In this document: positions 23,835-31,083 of the stretch, piece after piece | Position numbering within the stretch: position 1 is the stretch's first letter | Layout of the letters: each line of letters starts with the position of its first letter | NCBI RefSeq assembly: GCF_002210295.1 | Contig: NZ_MWQH01000001.1 | Span: forward strand, 434,001-498,000 | Length of the DNA stretch: 64,000 nt | DNA from: Fibrobacter sp. UWB5 | GTDB lineage: Bacteria > Fibrobacterota > Fibrobacteria > Fibrobacterales > Fibrobacteraceae | Direction: 5' to 3' | The notes under the pieces: model-generated | Databases searched by the model: none | What the model was told of the DNA's origin: nothing | What the model saw: the letters and a program-made list of their open reading frames with translations, nothing else | Position numbers and translations under genes: made by a program

Positions 23835-24902
23835 ATGGCATACAATATTCAAGATCTTCTTTCTGAAATGGTCCAGCGTGGCGCTTCTGACTTGCATATT
23901 ACCGCAGGTGCGCCTCCTCTCATTCGTCTTTCCGGCAAGCTTACGCCTATTGGCGAAGACAAGCTGAAACCGGACGAAACCATGCGCATGACCTACAGCT
24001 TGATGAACGAAGGCCAGAAGAAGACTTTCGAACAGCAGAAGGAATGCGACTTTTCTTTCGGTATTGCAAACCTCGCGCGTTTCCGTGCGAACGCCTATTT
24101 GCAGCGCGGTTGCGTGGCTTTGGCCTTGCGTATTATTCCGCTCGAAATCAAGACCTTTAAGGATCTCGGCCTTCCGAAAATCATGGCCGAATTTACGACC
24201 CGTCCGTCGGGCCTTGTGCTGGTGACGGGTGCTACCGGTTCCGGTAAGTCCACGACCTTGGCTGCCATGATCGACAAGATCAACAAGGAACGTCACGACC
24301 ACATTTTGACGGTGGAAGACCCGATCGAATTCTTGCACAAGCACCAGGGCTGTATGATCAACCAGCGTGAAGTCGGTAGCGATACCAACAGCTTTGCCCA
24401 GGCGCTTAAGATGGCTCTCCGTCAGGACCCTGACGTGGTGCTTATCGGCGAAATGCGTGACCTTGAAACGATTCGTGCTGCCCTTACCATTGCGGAAACC
24501 GGTCACTTGGCTTTTGCAACTTTGCATACCAACTCTTGTGTGCAGACCATTAACCGTGTGGTCGATGCGTTCCCGAAGGGCGAACAGCAGACCGTGCGTA
24601 CGCAGCTTTCGTTCGTGCTGCAGGGCGTGATATGCCAGACCCTTATGCCGCGTATTGGCGGTGGCCGCGTGATGGCTTACGAAGTCATGAACGTGACGCC
24701 GGGTATTCGTGCCCTGATTCGCGATGACAAGGTACACCAGATTGAATCCATGATTGAAATTGGCCAAAAGTTCGGCATGAACACCATGAATATGTGCTTG
24801 TGCGAATTGGTGAAGAACCACAAGGTCGACCGTTTCGATGCGCTTGCCCGTTCTCCGAGTCCGGACCAGCTGGAACAGTTGTTTGTGAAAGAAGGCGTGT
24901 AA
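23835..24902 (+). CDS. pilT: Type IV pilus retraction ATPase PilT
   Basis: A 355-residue hexameric ATPase that depolymerises type IV pili at the inner membrane. It opens with the PilT N-domain (GASDLHITAGAPPLIR). Then come Walker A GATGSGKSTT near 132, the Asp box VEDPIEFLH near 160, Walker B DPDVVLIGEMRDLETIR near 198 with catalytic Glu, and the His box ATLHTN near 230. All catalytic positions are intact, in contrast to the two PilT-like genes at 54-57 kb. pilC follows after 3 bp. The mRNA is predicted to be leaderless. Confidence 0.95.
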   Translation: MAYNIQDLLSEMVQRGASDLHITAGAPPLIRLSGKLTPIGEDKLKPDETMRMTYSLMNEGQKKTFEQQKECDFSFGIANLARFRANAYLQRGCVALALRIIPLEIKTFKDLGLPKIMAEFTTRPSGLVLVTGATGSGKSTTLAAMIDKINKERHDHILTVEDPIEFLHKHQGCMINQREVGSDTNSFAQALKMALRQDPDVVLIGEMRDLETIRAALTIAETGHLAFATLHTNSCVQTINRVVDAFPKGEQQTVRTQLSFVLQGVICQTLMPRIGGGRVMAYEVMNVTPGIRALIRDDKVHQIESMIEIGQKFGMNTMNMCLCELVKNHKVDRFDALARSPSPDQLEQLFVKEGV

Positions 24903-24905
24903 TTT

Positions 24906-26108
24906 ATGGCAGAATTCCTTTACAAGGCGACAAATAGCCAGGGTAACAATTTTGAGGGAACTCTCGAAGCGAAGGACAAGGCTGAAGCTGAAGCGCTCTT
25001 GATGCGCAGGCGCCTTATCATTGTAAGCCTCAAGAAGAAACCGACTGAAATCAAGATTAAGATTGGTTCGGGTATTAAGCCTGCAGAAATTGCACGTTTT
25101 ACCCGTATGTTCTCTTCGATGAGTTCTGCCGGTTTGCCCATGTTGCAGTGCTTGAACATTCTGGAGAACCAGTGTGAAAACCCGGAACTCAAGAATGTGG
25201 TCCACAAGATTACGCAGTCCATTAACGGTGGTTCTTCGTTGGCTGACGCTTTGTCCCAACACCCGAAGGTGTTCAGTACCCTGTATACGAACATGGTGGC
25301 GGCCGGTGAAGCGGGCGGTATCTTGGATGGTATTTTGGCCCGTTTGGCAGAAACCTTGGAAAACCAGGAACGCTTGAAACGTAAGGTGAAAAAGGCTTTG
25401 ACCTACCCGGTGATGCTTATTATCGTGGGTATCTTGGTGGTGATTGCCCTTATGACTTTCGTGGTGCCGACCTTTGCTGAACAGTTCGCAGCTTTGGATG
25501 CTGAACTCCCGGCGCCGACTCAAGCGGTGATGGGTATTTCTGACTTTATCCGTGATAACGGTGCGTTCCTGTTTATTGGTGCAATCCTCATAATAGTCGG
25601 CTTTAAGGTGGCCATGCGCGTGCCTGCGGCCAAGTTTGCCTGGGACGGCTTTATGTTGAAGGTGCCCAAGCTAGGTGACCTTCAGATTAAATCGACCACG
25701 GCAAGTTTCTCGAGAACGCTTGGTACTTTGTTGAATGCCGGTGTGTCCATCATGGATTCCTTGAAGGTGGTGGCCTCGACTGTGACGAACAAGGTGGTGG
25801 AAAAAGGTATCAACAAGATTGCCATCGGTATTGCAGGCGGTAAGAGCATTGCAGACCCGATGCAGGAAACAGGCCTGTTCCCTCCCATGGTGATTCAGAT
25901 GACTGGCGTGGGTGAAAAAACCGGTAACCTGGGCGGCATGCTTTTGAAGCTGGCAGACTTCTACGATGAAGAAGTGGACGCTGCAGTGGACGCCGTGGTG
26001 GGCATGATGGAACCGTTGATCATCGTGTTCCTCGGCGGTGCTGTCGGTGGCTTGCTGATTGCAATGTATATGCCGATGTTTTCCATGGGCGACGCGGTCA
26101 AGGGATAA
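24906..26108 (+). CDS. pilC: Type IV pilus inner-membrane platform protein PilC
   Basis: A 400-residue GspF/PilC-family polytopic membrane protein, with two copies of the T2SSF domain: about 70-190 and 270-395. Each has the conserved F(T/S)R(M/T)(F/L) and G.....A(L/M)...P.F......GE.(G/T)G.L pattern (GEAGGILDGIL and GEKTGNLGGMLL). Transmembrane segments lie at about 170-192, 220-240 and 370-395. It is the platform on which PilT and PilB act. It starts 3 bp after pilT, in one operon. A terminator follows at 26204. Confidence 0.94.
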   Translation: MAEFLYKATNSQGNNFEGTLEAKDKAEAEALLMRRRLIIVSLKKKPTEIKIKIGSGIKPAEIARFTRMFSSMSSAGLPMLQCLNILENQCENPELKNVVHKITQSINGGSSLADALSQHPKVFSTLYTNMVAAGEAGGILDGILARLAETLENQERLKRKVKKALTYPVMLIIVGILVVIALMTFVVPTFAEQFAALDAELPAPTQAVMGISDFIRDNGAFLFIGAILIIVGFKVAMRVPAAKFAWDGFMLKVPKLGDLQIKSTTASFSRTLGTLLNAGVSIMDSLKVVASTVTNKVVEKGINKIAIGIAGGKSIADPMQETGLFPPMVIQMTGVGEKTGNLGGMLLKLADFYDEEVDAAVDAVVGMMEPLIIVFLGGAVGGLLIAMYMPMFSMGDAVKG

Positions 26109-26203
26109 AATTTCGCTCGTATCCAAGCAAAATTTTTGTTGTAAGGTGTTTATCCCTTGCCTGAGAAGGTTCTCGGTAGCCTTTCGGCAAAATCTCGTAT
26201 TTG

Positions 26204-26237
26204 AAAAAAAAAGCGGACTTTGGTCCGTCTTTTTTTT
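26204..26237. terminator. Bidirectional terminator between pilC and pflA
   Basis: The stem CGGAC / GTCCG with loop TTTG is flanked by a run of A on the left and eight T on the right, so it can act for pilC (+) and pflA (-). Confidence 0.8.
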
Positions 26238-26268
26238 GTTATAGATCTTTCGTTCAGAAGCGAGAAAG

Positions 26269-27003
26269 TTAGGCGCCGAGGATTTTTTTTGCGTTAGCAA
26301 TTCTTTCGGGACTTGGCGACTTCACGTCTTTGAGCACGTAGTCGATGCCGAGTTCTTGGTACTTGGCGAGGGCGAGGGCGTGGTAGGGTAGGATTTCGAC
26401 TTTTTCGACGTTGTGGAGCGTGTCGATGAATTCGCGCGTCTTGATGAGGAGTTCGTCGTTGTCGCTCATGCCGGGGACGAGTACGTGGCGGATCCAGATG
26501 GGTTTGTGGATTTCATCCAGGTAGCGGAACATGTCGATGATGTTCTTGTTGTCGTGGCCGGTGAGTTTCTTGTGTTCTGCGGAATCGATGTTCTTGATGT
26601 CGACGAGGAGCAAGTCTGTTGCATCCATAAGGCGCTTGAACTTGCCGAAGTAGGGCTCGTTACGAACAAAGTTTACGCCGGAGGTGTCGATGCAGGTGTG
26701 TACGCCTGCGGCTTTGGCGGCTTCGAAGAACTCGATGAGAAAATCCATTTGCGCAAGCGGCTCGCCACCGCTGACTGTGATGCCGCCGTCTTTACCCCAA
26801 TAGCTCTGGTAGCGTAGGGCTTTCTTTAAAAGGTCTTGCGCAGAGATGTCGTATGCTCCGGCTTTGTCGCCTTTGAAATCCCAGGTTTCGGGGTTGTGAC
26901 AGAACTGGCAACGCATGGGACAGCCTTGCACAAACACGACAAAACGCACTCCGGGGCCGTCTACCGAGCCAAAGGTCTCTAATTTATTGATTCGTCCGAG
27001 CAT
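26269..27003 (-). CDS. pflA: Pyruvate formate-lyase activating enzyme
   Basis: A 244-residue radical-SAM enzyme that installs the glycyl radical on PflB under anoxia. The cluster-binding CxxxCxxC is CPMRCQFC (Cys 28, 32, 35), followed by the SAM-binding SGGEPLAQ near 77. The length and the single cluster fit PflA rather than glycyl-radical activases with extra ferredoxin domains. It lies about 1.4 kb downstream of pflB on the same strand, but with a GH16 gene between them on the opposite strand, so it needs its own promoter. TACATT lies about 6 bp before the start codon, near the spacing of the leaderless promoters. Confidence 0.94.
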   Translation of the reverse strand: MLGRINKLETFGSVDGPGVRFVVFVQGCPMRCQFCHNPETWDFKGDKAGAYDISAQDLLKKALRYQSYWGKDGGITVSGGEPLAQMDFLIEFFEAAKAAGVHTCIDTSGVNFVRNEPYFGKFKRLMDATDLLLVDIKNIDSAEHKKLTGHDNKNIIDMFRYLDEIHKPIWIRHVLVPGMSDNDELLIKTREFIDTLHNVEKVEILPYHALALAKYQELGIDYVLKDVKSPSPERIANAKKILGA

Positions 27004-27125
27004 ATTGTAAATGTAGAAATTTATGGATTGATACTTTTGATACAGTTGTGTTTGGTTTGCGTTTTGGACGCTACTCGGGAGCTGGAAAAGGGGGTATATT
27101 TATATTCAAAGAAACGAGGTAGTTT

Positions 27126-28262
27126 ATGAAAACGAAATTCCTTCTCCCGATTATCGCTCTTGGCCTGTTCGCCGCTTGCGGCGATGACAGCAGCTCTCAT
27201 ACTCCTGTAGCTTCTGATCCGTCCGCTGTGGTGGACCCGACTCAGAATCCGACTCAGACTGATCCTGCAACCAATCCTGCCGTGACTGACCCTGCTCAGA
27301 CGCAGACTGACCCTGCTACGACCCCGACTGATCCGGCAACGACTCCGACGGATCCTGCAACGGATCCCGCTGTGACCGATCCGACCGTGACTGACCCGAC
27401 GACTCCGACCGATCCGGCTACGGACCCGGCCGTGACTCCGGACCCGACTCAGGCTGGTGGCTGCAAGAATATTGTTCGCACGAATATCGTTGCTCCGGCA
27501 ATGGTGCCTGAAGTGAGCGCAACCGGTAGCTACAGCTACTACGGTGCTGAAGTTTCTGGTACGGATCAGTTCAAGTACGGCCGTTTCGAAGCTTGCATGA
27601 AGATGGTTTCGATTCCGGGTTCCGTGAGCTCCATGTTCCTTTACTACGATGATTCCTGGAAAAAGGAAGAAGAACCGTGGAACGAAATCGATATTGAAGT
27701 GCTCGGCAAGGGCGGTACGATGTGGCAGTCCAACATCATTACCCGCGAAGGCGATCCTTCTATCAAGAGCAACACGTCTTCTGAAAGCAAGCCGCTGCAC
27801 GAATTTGGTTTCGATGCAACTGAAGGATTCCACTTGTTTGCAATGGTTTGGACTCCGGAATACGTCTCTTGGGAAATCGACAGCGTCGAAGTTCGCCGTG
27901 ACTCGATTGGCATTACCCGCGGTACTCACGCCGATGCAGACCAGGTTGCCTTCTTGACCGAAAATCAGTCCCTGCGCTTTAACCTGTGGGCATCGAAGAG
28001 TGCCGCATGGGTGGGCAAGTTCACTGGCGACGAACTCGCCAACGGACCGCAGGTACAGTGGATTGACTACGTTCGCGTGTACTCCTACGACGAAGCTACC
28101 AAGACCTTTACTCAGACCTGGCAGGATGACTTCGATGGCGAAGACCTCTCGGATCACTGGACCGCAGGTAACTGGGAAATGGAACGCGTCATGCTCTCTC
28201 GCGATAACGTGGTCGTTGAAGGCGGCTACTGCAAGATGCTCATGACCCGCGAACCGGACTAA
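27126..28262 (+). CDS. Circularly permuted GH16 beta-glucanase lipoprotein
   Basis: A protein of 378 residues. The signal peptide ends in the lipobox LFAAC (Cys 18). A linker of about 75 residues is rich in TDPAT/TPTDP repeats. The catalytic domain carries NEIDIEVLGK near 185, with the two catalytic Glu of GH16 (ExDxE), plus WTPEYVSWEID and RFNLWASKSAAW(V)G. The strand segment TWQDDFDGEDLSDHW...LMTREP, which opens normal GH16 domains, is at the C-terminus. This is the same permuted order as the F. succinogenes 1,3-1,4-beta-glucanase (lichenase). The C-terminal Ser-rich region of that enzyme is missing; here the anchor and linker are at the N-terminus. It probably degrades mixed-linkage beta-glucan at the cell surface. 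It sits between pflB and pflA on the opposite strand. Confidence 0.9.
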   Translation: MKTKFLLPIIALGLFAACGDDSSSHTPVASDPSAVVDPTQNPTQTDPATNPAVTDPAQTQTDPATTPTDPATTPTDPATDPAVTDPTVTDPTTPTDPATDPAVTPDPTQAGGCKNIVRTNIVAPAMVPEVSATGSYSYYGAEVSGTDQFKYGRFEACMKMVSIPGSVSSMFLYYDDSWKKEEEPWNEIDIEVLGKGGTMWQSNIITREGDPSIKSNTSSESKPLHEFGFDATEGFHLFAMVWTPEYVSWEIDSVEVRRDSIGITRGTHADADQVAFLTENQSLRFNLWASKSAAWVGKFTGDELANGPQVQWIDYVRVYSYDEATKTFTQTWQDDFDGEDLSDHWTAGNWEMERVMLSRDNVVVEGGYCKMLMTREPD

Positions 28263-28310
28263 TCTAAAGTCCTCGCAGTAATAAACATTTTTGTTCTCCT
28301 CCATAAATCA

Positions 28311-28343
28311 AAACGTCCCGGATGAAAATCCGGGGCGTTTTTT
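28311..28343. terminator. Bidirectional terminator between GH16 and pflB
   Basis: The stem AAACGTCCCGGAT / ATCCGGGGCGTTT with loop GAAA is followed by a T-run. It lies between the two convergent stop codons. Confidence 0.8.
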
Positions 28344-28363
28344 ATATGCTCTTTTGCGCGCTA

Positions 28364-30622
28364 TTACAACACACCGTGGCAGGTGCGGCTGATGACGTCG
28401 TCCTGCTGTTCCTTCGTGAGCGAGAGGAACTTGACAGCGTAGCCGGAAACGCGGATGGTGAAGTTCGCGTATTCGGGCTTTTCCGGGTGCGCCTGGGCGT
28501 CGAGCAACTTTTCCACGCCGAACACGTTCACGTTCAGGTGGTGGGCGCCCTGGGCGAAGTAACCGTCCATGACGGTGACGAGCTTCTGGGCGCGTTCATC
28601 GTCGCTGTGGCCGAGAGCGTTCGGGCTGATGGTCTGCGTGTTGCTGATGCCGTCGAGTGCGTATTCGTACGGGAGCTTGGCAACAGAGTTGAGCGAGGCC
28701 AGGAGACCGTTCTTTTCGGCGCCGTAGCTCGGGTTTGCACCGGGAGCGAACGGGGCGTGAGCCGGACGACCATCGGGGAGAGCGCCCGTGGCCTTGCCGT
28801 AAACAACGTTACTGGTAATCGTAAGAATCGACGTGGTCGGTTCGGCACCGCGGTAGGTGTGGTGCTTCTTGATCTTCGCGATGAATTCCTTGAGGAGCCA
28901 GACTGCAATTTCGTCGGCGCGGTCGTCGTCGTTGCCGTATTTGGGGAAGTCGCCTTCGATCTTGAAGTCCTTCACGAGGCCGTTTTCGCCGCGAACGACG
29001 GAGACCTTTGCGTACTTGATGGCGCAGAGGCTGTCGACCACGTGGCTGAAGCCTGCGATACCCGTTGCAAACGTGCGGCGCACGTCAGTATCGATAAGGG
29101 CGAGTTCAGCAGCTTCGTAGTAGTACTTGTCGTGCATGTAGTGGATCAGGTTCAGCGTGTTCACGTAGATACCTGCGAGCCATTCGAGCATGATGTCGTA
29201 CTTGTGCATCACTTCGTCGTAGTTCAGCACGTCGCCGGTGATCGGAGCGAGTTCCGGACCAATCTGCATGCCGGGCACGAGACCGGCTTCTTCATCCTTG
29301 CCGCCGTTGATAGCGTAGAGGAGAGCCTTGGCGAGGTTGGCGCGAGCACCGAAGAACTGCATTTCCTTACCGGTCTGCGTTGCAGACACGCAGCAGCAAA
29401 TGCTGTAGTCGTCACCCCAAACCGGGCGCATCACGTCATCGTTTTCATACTGGATCGAGCTGGTCGTCACAGAAATGAAGGCGGCGTATTCCTTGAAGTT
29501 TTCAGGGAGGCGCTTGGTGTAGAGAACGGTGAGGTTGGGTTCCGGAGACGGGCCCATGTTTTCGAGGGTGTGCAAGAAACGGAAGTCGTTCTTGGTGACC
29601 ATCGGGCGGCCATCCTGGCCCATACCGCCGACTTCGAGGGTGGCCCACACCGGGTCGCCGCTGAAGAGCTGGTTGTAAGATTCGATACGGGCGAACTTGA
29701 CCATGCGGAACTTCATGACCATGTGGTCCACGAGTTCCTGGGCTTCGCTTTCGGTAAGCACGCCGTTCTTGAGGTCACGTTCGATATAAATGTCGAGGAA
29801 GGTCGAAATACGGCCAACGCTCATGGCGGCACCGTTCTGCGTCTTGATGGCAGAGAGGTAACCGAAGTAGAGCCACTGGAAGGCTTCGCGGGCGTTGGTA
29901 GCCGGCTTCGAAATGTCGAAACCGTAGCTCTGAGCCATCACCTTCATGGCCTTAAGGGCCTTGATCTGTTCGGCGACTTCTTCGCGGAGGCGAATCACAT
30001 CGTCGGTCATGGTGCCGTCACCCACGTGGGCGAGGTCGTTCTGCTTCTGCTGGATGATGTAGTCGATACCGTAAAGGGCTACGCGGCGGTAGTCACCCAC
30101 GATACGGCCACGACCGTAAGTGTCCGGAAGACCGGTCAGCAAGTGGGCCTTGCGGACGGCGCGAATTTCCGGAGTGTAGCAGTCGAACACAGCCTGGTTG
30201 TGGGTCTTGTGGTAGTCGGTAAAGATCTTGTGGAGGTCAGCGCTCGGCTTGTAGCCGTACTGCAGGCAAGATTCTTCGGCCATCTTGATGCCGCCGAACG
30301 GCATGAAGGCGCGCTTCAGCGGCTTGTCGGTCTGGAGACCCACGACCTTTTCCAGGTCCTTGAGGCTTTCGCTGATGTAGCCCGGCTTATGGCTCGTGAT
30401 GCTCGAAACGATGTCGGTGTCCATATCGAGCACGCCGCCCTTCTTGCGTTCTTCGGCCTGCAGCTTCTGGAGTTCGCCCCAGAGTTTTTCGGTGGCGTCT
30501 GTCGGGCCTGCCAAAAATTCCTTGCCGCCTTCGTATGCGGTGTAGTTGCGTTGAATAAAGTCGCGTACGTTAATCTCTTCTTGCCAACGTCCGCCCTCAA
30601 AGCCTTTCCATGCTTCGCTCAT
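28364..30622 (-). CDS. pflB: Pyruvate formate-lyase (formate C-acetyltransferase)
   Basis: A 752-residue glycyl-radical enzyme converting pyruvate and CoA into acetyl-CoA and formate, central to mixed-acid fermentation. The active-site cysteine pair is in [10 protein letters not shown] near 408, and the radical glycine is in RVSGYAVKF near 724. The start ATG at 30622 is preceded by AAGAAGGAAAA. The 5' UTR carries a long hairpin (30638-30673) after a TATATT at 30711-30706. The activating enzyme gene is separated from it by a GH16 gene on the other strand. Confidence 0.96.
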   Translation of the reverse strand: MSEAWKGFEGGRWQEEINVRDFIQRNYTAYEGGKEFLAGPTDATEKLWGELQKLQAEERKKGGVLDMDTDIVSSITSHKPGYISESLKDLEKVVGLQTDKPLKRAFMPFGGIKMAEESCLQYGYKPSADLHKIFTDYHKTHNQAVFDCYTPEIRAVRKAHLLTGLPDTYGRGRIVGDYRRVALYGIDYIIQQKQNDLAHVGDGTMTDDVIRLREEVAEQIKALKAMKVMAQSYGFDISKPATNAREAFQWLYFGYLSAIKTQNGAAMSVGRISTFLDIYIERDLKNGVLTESEAQELVDHMVMKFRMVKFARIESYNQLFSGDPVWATLEVGGMGQDGRPMVTKNDFRFLHTLENMGPSPEPNLTVLYTKRLPENFKEYAAFISVTTSSIQYENDDVMRPVWGDDYSICCCVSATQTGKEMQFFGARANLAKALLYAINGGKDEEAGLVPGMQIGPELAPITGDVLNYDEVMHKYDIMLEWLAGIYVNTLNLIHYMHDKYYYEAAELALIDTDVRRTFATGIAGFSHVVDSLCAIKYAKVSVVRGENGLVKDFKIEGDFPKYGNDDDRADEIAVWLLKEFIAKIKKHHTYRGAEPTTSILTITSNVVYGKATGALPDGRPAHAPFAPGANPSYGAEKNGLLASLNSVAKLPYEYALDGISNTQTISPNALGHSDDERAQKLVTVMDGYFAQGAHHLNVNVFGVEKLLDAQAHPEKPEYANFTIRVSGYAVKFLSLTKEQQDDVISRTCHGVL

Positions 30623-30637
30623 GATTTTCCTTCTTTG

Positions 30638-30673
30638 CTCGGCTGGCCAACGCCATAAATTCAGACAGCCGAG
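30638..30673 (-). promoter_or_regulatory. Hairpin in the pflB 5' UTR
   Basis: A perfect 8-bp stem, CTCGGCTG / CAGCCGAG, closes a 20-base loop between the predicted start site (TATATT at 30711-30706) and the ribosome binding site. It may stabilise the mRNA or affect translation. Confidence 0.5.
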
Positions 30674-30748
30674 TCTTTCTTTTTGTTGATTTTTGTTTGA
30701 ACCCCAATATAGAAAATAAGGGGGTATGCCCAAAGGGATTATTTGGAC

Positions 30749-31010
30749 TATATTTTGCTTTCTTGACGCACTTCTTTACAGATTATGTTTTTTGTAAAAG
30801 ACCTAATCCTTCGCCTATCAAGGAGTTAGGAACTTGTATGAAGGCCTCGGGTTTTAGGGCAGAGCCCTAGGAGAGGGGGTAGCGAAAGACTTGTTTCAAG
30901 GCTTTCGCGAGGGGGAAACTAACCCCTTACAAGACCGTTCGGCTCTTATGTAGACATGAAAATGTGATTTCGCCTCACTCTCGCCAACACGACTCGTTCA
31001 TACGAGTCGC
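30749..31010 (+). ncRNA. Candidate structured RNA upstream of alaS
   Basis: A TATATT at 30749-30754 precedes a stretch with several hairpins. These are CCTAATCCTT / AAGGAGTTAGG (30802-30830), TAGGGC-AGA-GCCCTA (30855-30869), GCGAAAG-A-CTTG-TTT-CAAG-G-CTTTCGC (30882-30908), and a long-range helix CTTGTA / TTACAAG (30833-30838 with 30928-30933). CGACTCG-TTCATA-CGAGTCG plus CTTTT (30990-31014) could end the transcript. No ORF with a ribosome binding site lies in it. It could be an unrecognised small RNA, a leader of alaS, or a dispersed structured repeat; it does not look like tmRNA, RNase P RNA or SRP RNA. It accounts for most of the 460-bp gap between pflB and alaS. Confidence 0.35.
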
Positions 31011-31083
31011 TTTTGGCTCACGGATTGCTGAATCTCTGCTTGATTTTTCTATCTTTGCGCTCGTAAAATAAAAGGGACACATT

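Noticed and set aside
23829-25523. 564-codon frame antisense to pilT-pilC
   Set aside because: It spans two real genes on the other strand and is explained by their codon bias.
28322-30658. 778-codon frame antisense to pflB
   Set aside because: It covers almost all of pflB, whose glycyl-radical motifs are intact, and shows no domain.
30749-31010. tmRNA, RNase P RNA or SRP RNA
   Set aside because: The conserved cores of these RNAs (tag-coding and tRNA-like ends; GAAAGTCCGG-type core; GGAAGCA-type loop) are absent.
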